From Ottelia alismoides (lineage: Eukaryota > Streptophyta > Magnoliopsida > Alismatales > Hydrocharitaceae), in assembly GCA_037367405.1 (NCBI GenBank), contig JAZKJV010000605.1, positions 1-64,000 on the forward strand: 64,000 nt of DNA, given 5' to 3'. Shown in pieces: positions 23,901 through 31,730 of the stretch (within the stretch, counting starts at the first letter, position 1; each line of letters starts with the position of its first letter). The notes beneath the pieces are model-generated. The model ran no database searches and had not been told where the DNA came from. It saw nothing but the letters and a program-made list of their open reading frames with translations. The position numbers were made by a program, and so were the translations under genes.

Positions 23901-25193
23901 TTATTCTGAAATCAGTGATACCTTGCATCTCTTGTTTGTGTTGCATCCCACTGCTCCTTCGTAAAAATGCCCATGTCCCTACCAAAGGCATCATGAAGGA
24001 TCTTAGAAATCCAGTTCAACTATCTCCACTTATTCTTTCTTCAACTGTCCATACAAGAGACAACGACCACATATCATCACTACTCATACTTAACTTGGTT
24101 AGCACCATTTATTTCATTGGGTAGAGGTTCGGACTTCTAAATTGGGAATTCAAGAAGGCATGTCATTAATTTTCCAATCTGCTACCAATCATGTTTATTC
24201 CAAATAGAATCAATGGCTGGCCTTTCCACCACTGTATTTGTATCCAGTAGAAATTATATAACCGCTAGTTCACTAGACCATAATGAACCTTATCTCATAT
24301 GTTCACATCCATGACTTTAAAATGATCGTAACCCGTTTCTTCTTCCCCAACAGCCACCAATAAGCGTGAATGGTCGAACATAGTGCAACTCCTTGGTTTA
24401 CTTTTACCTCTTTATGCAATGTCCCGAGCGTAAATTTCCGTGTTGTTATTTAGGAAAACGGACTGTGATAACTTGTTGGACTCGGACCCAGGAGACCCGT
24501 TAGAAATCCGAGTATTCAAGTAGTAATCCTCCTCTTTTATAACTCATGCTCACACTTCATGAGAATTAAATGAGGGGCTATTTTTGGGGTTTTACAACCT
24601 CCATCCTTTGGGGGGGGGGGGGGGGTCTCAATGTGTTCAATTGGCCCCAAACTAAACAGGTTATTGGAGTAGTTTTCCTCGGTAACGGTCCGAAGATCTA
24701 AGTTTACAAAACTGACTATTTTATGACGACCACAATGGTCATCATCCCAACCACATTCATCAAGACATCCATCCCAGAGACATGGAGCCAAATTCTTCAT
24801 TGCTAATTTCATTGCAACTCTATCTTCTCCTCGAATCATTCCATGCCAGAATGTGGGAAGCTTTTCTGCCTAAATCGAAAGCAAACGATTTTTTTTCTTG
24901 TGATGAATCTAGACCCAAACTGTTGTCGAGGAGAACCAACATTGGGTCTAGGTGTAATAGACCCCGGGCATCACCTAAAACGCTTAAGCTCAGTATCTCA
25001 ACTAAAATCTGAAGGAAGATTGTTACGACGAAGGTGGTCAATCTGTAGACCAAAATTTTCACACATCCGCGCTGATCTAACAGAGAAGAAGCACCTGATT
25101 GCCCAAAAGGAGGACGATGTAGGGGTCGCTGCCGCGGACGTCCCTGCAAGCGAGATTGACACCCCGCACCACCCTTACGATGAGACTGCCCAT
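11668..25193 (-). CDS. CAR: C2-domain ABA-related (CAR) family protein, three exons
   Basis: CAR proteins are small plant C2-domain proteins that bind membrane phospholipids in a calcium-dependent way and help bring ABA receptors to the plasma membrane. Joining 25193-25095, 23457-23362 and 11982-11668 gives 169 residues, near the family length, with GT-AG introns and phase 0 throughout. Exon 1 has the first strand and loop ([22 protein letters not shown]). Exon 2 has [12 protein letters not shown]. Exon 3 has [20 protein letters not shown], then the CAR-type insertion and [13 protein letters not shown]. Calcium-ligand aspartates appear as D18, D23, D69, D71 and D77. Introns are 1.6 kb and 11.4 kb; the second is packed with retroelements. 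The start is the first ATG of a reading frame with clear homology. The gene looks intact. It could alternatively be labelled an AGD-like C2 protein, but no ArfGAP domain is present. Confidence 0.88.
12404..12759 (+). repeat. LTR-like fragment in CAR intron 2
   Basis: The stretch begins TGTTGAAATATGCC, contains a TATA-like ccctatatatgt and the typical copia LTR phrase 'ggggtttttccacgtaaattg', and ends AACCCAACA. I see no convincing target duplication and no partner LTR, so it is either a degraded solo LTR or a truncated element. The copia element at 12926 lies just downstream. Confidence 0.4.
12926..14013 (+). repeat. 5' LTR with an internal 170-bp tandem duplication
   Basis: Compared with 18612-19654, this copy lacks about 150 bp near 13060 and has an extra 170-bp unit: 13469-13638 repeated almost perfectly at 13639-13808 (one difference, near 13537). 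A repeated gggctc tract lies at 13078-13101. Confidence 0.88.
14068..14993 (+). pseudogene. Copia gag, broken
   Basis: Starts near [20 protein letters not shown]. Stops follow at about 14152 and 14242 and a frame change near 14545. Recognisable blocks are [36 protein letters not shown] and the zinc knuckle [14 protein letters not shown] at about 14801-14842. The normal role is capsid formation and RNA packaging. This copy cannot make it. Confidence 0.85.
15013..16703 (+). pseudogene. Copia protease/integrase region
   Basis: Blocks in order are [11 protein letters not shown]...[18 protein letters not shown] (protease to pre-integrase), [17 protein letters not shown] (GAG-pre-integrase), YTDICEFNG and [13 protein letters not shown] (catalytic Asp residues), and [12 protein letters not shown] with the catalytic Glu. 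A frame break occurs near 15660. The C-terminal part reaches the start of the RT ([29 protein letters not shown]), then breaks near 16700. Confidence 0.87.
16704..18097 (+). pseudogene. Copia reverse transcriptase and RNase H
   Basis: The RT frame 16760-17605 shows [34 protein letters not shown] and the catalytic box [14 protein letters not shown] at about 17603 separates it from RNase H blocks ([44 protein letters not shown]). Both domains are recognisable but not in one frame. Confidence 0.88.
18612..19654 (+). repeat. 3' LTR of the copia element in CAR intron 2
   Basis: Begins TGCTGTATTAAG directly after a catgggggat purine run and ends GTCAACA. It carries one copy of the 170-bp unit that is doubled in the 5' LTR and keeps the region around 18760-18890 that the 5' LTR lacks. 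Confidence 0.87.
19655..20561. other. Intron filler between two LTR elements
   Basis: About 0.9 kb of AT-rich DNA between the copia element and the non-autonomous LTR element. A GA-rich tract lies at 19679-19697. No coding homology or RNA gene is seen. Confidence 0.5.
20567..23240 (+). mobile_element. Non-autonomous LTR retrotransposon (no gag or pol)
   Basis: Two LTRs of exactly 313 bp (20567-20879 and 22928-23240) begin TGTTGGAGTAT and end TTTTCTAACA. The 5' LTR is followed at once by the iMet primer site tggtatcagagcagg (20880). The 3' LTR is preceded by a ttgagggggag purine tract. Flanks are aaaac and aaaat, a likely target duplication with one mismatch. The LTRs differ at about 18 positions. 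The 2.05-kb interior has a GC-rich proline/serine-type stretch (21070-21660), purine-rich A/G runs and 'ttcagactcgacattcag'-like repeats, but no retroviral domain. Size is between TRIM and LARD classes. Copia enzymes probably moved it. Confidence 0.88.
23362..23457 (-). CDS. CAR: CAR gene exon 2
   Basis: A 96-bp, 32-codon exon between a TTTTTTGCAG acceptor and a CTT|GTATGT donor. It carries the C2 signature [12 protein letters not shown]. Too short to show as a long open frame, it is recognised by homology and splice sites. It sits only 121 bp from the end of the non-autonomous LTR element at 20567-23240. Confidence 0.88.
23458..25094 (-). other. CAR intron 1
   Basis: A 1.6-kb intron with no transposon recognised. 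It contains a run of 16 G at 24610-24625. An open minus frame at 24537-24839 lies wholly inside the intron and has no recognised homology. Confidence 0.6.
25095..25193 (-). CDS. CAR: CAR gene exon 1
   Basis: A 99-bp exon from ATG (25193-25191) to the CAG|GTGCTT donor, encoding 33 residues with [17 protein letters not shown]. This matches the first calcium loop of CAR proteins. Confidence 0.88.
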
Positions 25194-25280
25194 CGGATGA
25201 GATGAGAGCAGCAGGCGGCTGTGAGATGGGCAGAGAAGGGAGCAGGAGATGAGAAAAGGTCGTGCGTGGGGGGATGGGGG

Positions 25281-25289
25281 TTAATATAT
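25281..25289 (-). promoter_or_regulatory. CAR: Candidate TATA box of the CAR gene
   Basis: Minus strand CATATATTAA lies about 90 bp upstream of the start codon, which leaves room for a 5' UTR of some 55-65 bases. No other TATA-like site is as well placed. Confidence 0.5.
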
Positions 25290-25599
25290 GGCGTCGGCAC
25301 GACCGTTTGCTGACCTTTTCGAAGGCGCGCGGTCAAAACACTGAAGACATTTGGGTTTTTTACATGTACCCTTTGCAATTGCGGTCATATCCCTGGCATT
25401 TTTGCAATAACAATTGTGTCCATGTATTCTTCCCAAATTCACAGTACTGCCTTGTTATTGTTACACTTATGCCCTTATTTTACCTTAACATAAGGGTAAT
25501 ACCGTAAATTTTGTAAGAAAATTGAGGCACAAGTGTTGTTGCGAAAAAAAGGTAGGTGTAGGTTATAATTACCAAATCTTGAAGCACGAGTGTAAAAGA

Positions 25600-27105
25600 G
25601 GTACGCGTATAAACTAAAATTTGAGCAGCATCTCATACATTCAAATTATAAAATTCAAATTATAAACAGTAGCAGATTTTAAATTAAAAATTTCAAACTA
25701 AAATTTGAGCATAGTAGATTTTAATTCAAAATTTTAAACTAAAATATGAGAATAGTAGATTTTAATTCAAAATTTTAAACTAATAGCTCAAATATCCCAT
25801 TTCATATGTATATTTTTCAAATCAAATCTTTTAAATAGTAAAAGATCTTAATTCAACTTTTAAATTTAGAAATTTGAGCAGAAGAATTAAAATCAGACTT
25901 AAAACTACTAAGTTCAGAAGTTTATTTCAATAAATAAAGTCCTAAATTTTCAACAAATAAGGAATCAGTTGTGCAGAAACACATGCATGGCAGCAAAGAG
26001 GGGCAAGAGATTGTACCTCTTTTGGGTCTTCAAATTGGAGGAAACTTGCATGCATGCAGCTCCAAGAAATGAGACCTTCTAGCTGTTGTTTGAAGTAGCA
26101 GTAGCAAGCATATGGCAGTTGGGAGGCACCAACAACAACCTTAGAAGCAAGGAGTAGTATATGGCTGGTCCAAGAACAAGGGGCAACAACTCCAGTGGCT
26201 GTTTGGAGGCTCCAGGGCGATCTTGGGTAACAGCTTTGGCAGTTGTTTCTCCAGCCGCTACAAGGGAAGGAATTGCTGGAGCTTCACTCGGGCAGCAGCA
26301 ACAGGTACTGCTTTGGAGCAGCAGCCTGCTGAGAATTAAGCAGCAATAACTGTTGCTATTGGCAGCTGCAAGGAGCTGCTTCAACAGTACAATAGCTTCT
26401 CGATGGATTTTTGGAGAGGAATTAGGCTTCTTCTCGGTTGGGGAGAGATAGAGAATCTTGGGAATTTCGGAAATTTAGGGGGGAAATGGGAAGGGGTTGA
26501 TATAAATAAGGAGATGGAGTAGGTTAGGTGTGCCCAAATGGAGGAGAGGAGATAGCCAAGTGGAGTAAGAAAAGGCTGTTATGATTTGCAATCATTTTTT
26601 TTATTTTTTAAATCTAATCCTTTAGCTACCATTTAGGTGAAATATCAAAGTTACCCCTATTTCCATCTCGAATCTCTGATTTAGATGATCGATTGCTCAT
26701 TTTGATCGTCTCTTAATGACGATCAAAATGAGCACAATATTCATATGTTTTTGATCTGGGATGAATTCAGAAATTGTCAAGATACGATCCTTAATTTGTG
26801 AATACATTTTGTGACTTTAAATGGTCAAACGACCTCTGATCGATGAACAATCAATTTCGTTGGTCTTATTTTATCTATACGAATTTTATGATGGCCTCAT
26901 ATTACTTTTATGATTTCTGATTGTGTTACAACTTTTCCGATAACATGCATTACGATGCAATCGATTTTTAATCGATTGATCACAAATGAATTTTGATTTA
27001 TGATTTATGGATCAATTCATATTATTTAATATTGATTGATAGTTTTATCGGGTCAAATGGAGTAGAATCAGGTCGGGCTCGGGTTATTCAGATTTATGTG
27101 TCACA
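25600..27105 (-). repeat. Probable Ty3/gypsy 3' LTR (left edge uncertain)
   Basis: On the minus strand the sequence after the gypsy pol remnant reads TCTCGAGGACAAGATTC, the phrase that commonly closes plant chromovirus pol. A TGTGACACATAAATC LTR-like start follows at 27105. Further along is a TATA-like TTATTTATATC (about 26500). Near 25678-25785 are three copies of an AT-rich unit of about 50 bp (aattttaaactaaaat). I could not fix the far end or find a second LTR. Confidence 0.5.
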
Positions 27106-27339
27106 AATATAAAAACCTCGAAGGGAATCTTGTCCTCGAGACTCGAGTCAAAGTCATTGTGTTTTATCTGAATTTCATCTTGCCATAAAAACCTCAAAGG
27201 GTTTTGAACCAATAAAAACCTCAAAGGAAAAATAAGCCATGTTCTTTCTACATGTATATAATTAAATGAGCTTATTTTGACGATTACCTGAGAAGAGATG
27301 TGGGTATCATGCTCGCATGTTTGCTTTAGTCTTCCATGT

Positions 27340-28262
27340 TACCTCTTCGATACCATGTCAGAGCCATATCACCTTGACTAAGGAAATCTCATTGCTATGA
27401 AACTTCTTCACAACACTGTCAAGTATTTGCACTAGCCTCTCCTCGTATGTCAAGTCGAGCTCCATGTCAAGATTCTCATAGCTGATGACGTGTTGAGGGT
27501 CATGAATGCACTTCCTAAGGTTGGATATATGAAATACATCATGTATAGTTGATAGGTATGGAGGAAGGGCTACTCGGTAAGCCACCTTCCTCACACGAGT
27601 AATAATTTCAAATAGTTTAACATACCGGGGAGTCAACCTGCCACGAACACCAAATCTTTGTACCCCCTTCATGGGATATACTCATAGAAACACCCAATCT
27701 CCCACCTGTATTTTCAGGAATTTCATTAGCATGAGAGATTAAGTTGAATATTAATAGGTCATATCTGACATGGATTAAGAGAAGATGTTCGGATTACCTT
27801 AAACTCTAAGTCTCTTCTCCGACGGTCTACACGACTCTTCTAGTGGTTCTGCACCGTTAGAATCCTTTGCCTCACAAGGTCAACAACCCTCGCAGTGTCC
27901 TATAAAAAATACAGAGAAGCGTGATCACCTACCTCATGCCAACCGAGAGGCGCAAGGCATCTCTGTCGGTATAGGGCTTTGAATGGTGCTATGTCGATAC
28001 TGGAATAGTGGCTGTTGTTGTACGTGAACTCTACCAACGGTAGGTGCTCCCTGCGGGACCCTTTATACTCTAGAGTGCATGCACATAGTAAATCCTCAAG
28101 TGTCCGAATGGTGCGCTCACTCTGTTCGTCGGTCTACGGATGGTACACGAAACTCATCTTTAGCTTTTTCTATAGTGTTGAATTGAACTGGTGCCAGCAG
28201 TGAGATGTAAACTTTAAGTCTTTGTCAGGCACTACCTCACGTGGTACACAATGATGCATGAT
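27340..28262 (-). pseudogene. Ty3/gypsy (chromovirus-type) integrase C-terminal half
   Basis: Minus-strand blocks match the plant Ty3/gypsy order. First come HHCVPREVVPDKDLKFTSHC (around the second catalytic Asp), then QSERTIRTLEDLLCACTLEY and LPLVEFTYNNSHYSSI. The GPY-type region follows (MKGVQRFGVRGRLTPRYV, AYRVALPPYLSTIHDVFHIS), then NLDMELDLTYEERLVQILD and VKVIWL. Stops and frame changes are frequent. Everything upstream in the element (gag, protease, RT) is missing: at about 28262 it joins copia sequence. Confidence 0.85.
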
Positions 28263-28486
28263 ATCGTTCCGAAAATATAGACTTTCGATTTAGGACATTC
28301 CACTCCTCGTCCTCCATGGCTTTATACTTCTCCCTTTTGAGTGAAAGACATAGATCTTTCTGGTACATCTTCAAATTGCATCTTCCAGAATGTAAAGTTC
28401 AATCCATCAAACTTCTCGATCTTGTGCTTCGTTTCTTCTACCATCTACGTAGATGTTGATCTTCGAACCACGACTCTGATACAAGT
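28263..28486 (-). pseudogene. Truncated copia leader and gag start
   Basis: Just inside the LTR at 28487 the minus strand reads TGTATCAGAGTC (near iMet primer site). A gag start follows: an ATG at about 28446 and a KIEKFDGLNFTFWKMQFED block, typical of copia gag. It degenerates and stops being copia at about 28262, where gypsy integrase takes over. Confidence 0.72.
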
Positions 28487-28958
28487 TGTTGGAGGTGGAT
28501 ATGCTCAAGTACCGCACAAATACAACCACAATCATAGAAGAAAAATATAAACAATCACACAAGATAACAATTTATAGTTGTTTGTCAATGTTCCCAATCC
28601 ACTTGCTCACACCGGACTCATAGCTCCAAGGATCCTTTTATACGGCTACACAAATACCAAAGTACTAAGCAATCCCTACTATCATTACTCAACCAATTAA
28701 GATACATGAGGAGGATTGGGCATCTCGGCTATCCAATCCATCAGCTCTCAGCTAATCAGAATACATGATGGAGATTAACATCTCAATAGTCCAACCCATC
28801 AGCTCTCATCTAATCAGAATATAGGAGGATGATCAAGCATCTAAGTAATCAAGCCAATCAGCTTTCAACCAACCAGAATACACGAGGGAAATCAACCATA
28901 TTAGCAATCATCTCCACTAGTTTTCAGTCAATTAATCTTCACATGATAAATCCCAACA
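28487..28958 (-). repeat. Copia 5' LTR with internal tandem repeats
   Basis: Plus-strand edges are TGTTGGAGGTGG and TCCCAACA, 472 bp. The right half contains about four diverged units of roughly 58 bp (repeats of 'atcagctctcagctaatcagaatacatga') from about 28673 to 28935. No second LTR of this family is found in the window. Confidence 0.75.
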
Positions 28959-29942
28959 TATATAAATGTGTATACTTAACTATTAAATGCAAATTAAATG
29001 ATATAACAATAAATAGTTACTTATTTCTTTTTTTGCTTAAATGCCATGATACAAGCTAGTTAAATGTTCAAATATCATTTATTACATATCTTTATTTACA
29101 AATGAAATTGGATTAAATGTATGCCAATACTTATATATATAATATTATGCTATAATTTCAATTAATCATTCATTAAGATACTTGTTAAAGTTTTTCGTTG
29201 CCTACACTTTTCATTTTCACCCAACCTCTCTCTCTCTCTATATATATATAATGCTATATTGGGTTAGTTAGCTCACCTTTCATTATGACCTAGGTATTGT
29301 TCAAAAGAAGATATTGGTTACTATTTAGAGGATTAGCTACTATTTATCTAAATGATCATCCACTTTTCACTTTCTTAGCTTAGTTTGCTATTGCTACTTT
29401 TGGATGCATGTTTGGCTCTATAAATAGAAGACATATAAACTTGTTATACTTTTCCTTCGGGATATTATTAATATGTTATATTTTTTCCATATTCAATGTG
29501 GTTGGTCATGAGATTGTTTCATATGCAATGTTGGACGATTTGATCTTTGATTGATCGATATAATAAACCTCCACAAAGAAATTCTGACATGATCAAGGTT
29601 GGTCTGATACATGACTGTTATAGTCATATACATGAAGAGTACTAACTGTATTTTGCTCGTTAATAAGATAGGAATAAGTTTACTCGGTGCTTGCAAAACA
29701 TAAAAACAATTTTTTAGATAAAAATTTCCATTTTTTCATTGCACGAACTCTTCATTATAGGAGTGTATAAACTTCATTGTTTTCCAAAAAAAGAGACTAT
29801 ATTATATATTGAGCAATGTTCCTTCCGAGACACGTGTAATGTGCTCATATTTAACGAAAAATCGCGACTTCAAAGGACGGAATCGAGATCTTTTTGGGAA
29901 TGCCAAGAGATACGATAATATCTAGTAATCACGTCGCAACCC
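28959..29942. other. AT-rich intergenic sequence
   Basis: A (CT)n-(TA)n microsatellite lies at 29227-29251. The rest is AT-rich with no coding or transposon homology that I can see. Confidence 0.5.
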
Positions 29943-29950
29943 ATTTCGTC

Positions 29951-30046
29951 TATAAATATGTAAATAACGACGCGTTACTACATTATTTCTGTCAGATCTT
30001 CTATACAATAATCCATGGCATCAAAAAATGGCGGAGGCGAAGGCGA
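29951..30046 (+). other. Candidate promoter and short first exon
   Basis: A TATA box (tataaatatg at 29951) is followed at 30015 by ATG in the context ccATGG. Eleven sense codons rich in Gly, Lys and Glu run up to a possible GTAGGT donor at 30047. The next exon was not found. The cgtctataaatat phrase is the same as at the B3 gene promoter (about 31350), so this may be a duplicated promoter relic. Confidence 0.25.
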
Positions 30047-30592
30047 GTAGGTGCAATCTTTTATCCTTACTTTTCATTTTTCATGTAATAAAAATATTTT
30101 TAGTTATTGTATTTTTTTCATTTGTCTTTAGGTTTTTCTTCCTTCAGTAGTTTTATTTTTCTATGCTATATAAGTTTGAGATTGGAATTCTTGTTTCAAA
30201 TAGCTTAAAGTGTTGGCAATTATTTTTTACCCTTTTCTCTTGAAGCTATGCATTTCTTCTTCTTAGGAAGCTTGTCTTAAGGCACTATAGAAGTTAAAAA
30301 CAACATAGCTTCTTTTCACATTTGATGCTCGTTTTGATTTCTTGTTCACTAAAATAGAAATATATTCAGAAAGCATTAAAAAATGTAATTGATGCCGACT
30401 AAAGGAAGTTCTATTTTTTCTCAGGATTTTTTTCTTCATGTATTTCCATTTGGATGACTAAATTACCCATACCTAAGTTTCATTTGAAAGTTCTTCGTGC
30501 TTAAGTATTGATGACAAAATTCCATGCGAAAAATTCGAAATATACAAGTCATATATACTTTTCACGTTACATTTATCTTTTGGGGTTTGCCG

Positions 30593-30717
30593 TTGCTGTA
30601 ACAGCGAAGGGCCGCATGATCACGATCAAACGGCACATGGAAGGCCCTCGATAACCACGAACCCGTGTGCGCTACTTGACCGTGATCGAGCGGCCCTCCG
30701 CTGTTACATCAACAGCA
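30593..30717. repeat. Long imperfect hairpin
   Basis: Left arm 30593-30640 (ttgctgtaacagcgaagggc...) pairs with right arm 30661-30717 (...gccctccgctgttacatcaa) over about 45 positions with few mismatches; a 20-base loop lies between. It is GC-rich in an AT-rich setting. It could be a MITE relic or a foldback transcript source. No terminal target duplication is obvious. Confidence 0.6.
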
Positions 30718-31352
30718 GAGGATCCGTGTCCTTGCCTACAGATCCCCCCTTGATTTGCGATCTGCATGTTAACTGTTCAAGTTTGCCATGCAAAACATGA
30801 CAGTAATCCTCAAATGACAGATTTGATATTTTCTTGTGAATGCACATTTTCAAAACCTGCAACAGCCTTCTCTACATGTATATATAGCACATGTGATTTG
30901 AGAAATAAAAACCGAAGTATATCCCATCATTTGATTCTCATGCATCGTGTTTCCACATGTATCGTATACAGCAGAAACGCATGGAGAAGAATTTATGGGT
31001 ATGGAAGGCTTTTGTTTCCCGTCAATAGCAGAAAAATGGTAAGAAATCAAAGGTTATCGATTCAAAATCTAATCTGTCAAACATCACCCTTACCTCTTCG
31101 TCAAATTACATCAGAATGTGCTTTACAGATCGAAGCACAGATTGCATAGATGGAAAGAAATCGCGACAAGGATTTCTAAGGAGGGAATACGCACATCAGT
31201 ACATAGCAGATTTTCTTCCTAATAGAGCGATACATTCCTATCTACATGAATCACATCTTAATACTGCATAACATCAGAAATTTAGGTTTATGCCGATAAT
31301 CTACATCATAAAACATGTAAACATTTTATAGAGAATCTAGTTCACCGACGTC

Positions 31353-31360
31353 TATAAATA
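31353..31360 (+). promoter_or_regulatory. Candidate TATA box of the B3 gene
   Basis: tataaata lies 62-69 bp upstream of the ATG at 31422, the usual plant TATA spacing with a short 5' UTR. Confidence 0.6.
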
Positions 31361-31421
31361 TAGAGTGGCCTTGACACCATCAAAATCACCTCCACACCCC
31401 TCATAGTTAGATCATCTCAAG

Positions 31422-31730
31422 ATGGAGGAGCAATCTAGTAGCAACAATGGCTCTTCCGATAGCGAAAATGTTCGTAACTTTGAGTTCCCACCTCTCCCTG
31501 AACCTCCACATAGTAACCTCGTGCCGCGGTCTGGACCTGATCGGGATGAAGCTAGCATTGTAGGTGCCTTGTTGTCTACTGACGACGAGAGCCAACATCT
31601 TCCTCCTCCTCGTCCTCTCGTAACAATCACGCAACTAGCTAACCAGCACGAGTTGCTAGAGCATCCTCCTCAACTGGCCAGACATTGTACCCTCCACTAT
31701 GTCAATGGTTTCCCTGATTTCAGCTTCTTG
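31422..31730 (+). CDS. B3 gene exon 1
   Basis: ATG to TTG|GTATGT, 309 bp, phase 0. The product is Ser/Asn-rich, then acidic and proline-rich (FEFPPLPEPP; HLPPPRPL). It has no domain of its own. The start is the only ATG just after the TATA box. Confidence 0.68.

Noticed and set aside
24537..24839. 100-codon minus frame in CAR intron 1
   Set aside because: No family recognised, contains the poly-G tract, and lies wholly in an intron.
24820..25149. 109-codon minus frame overlapping CAR exon 1
   Set aside because: It is in a different frame from the homologous CAR reading and runs through the splice donor into the intron.
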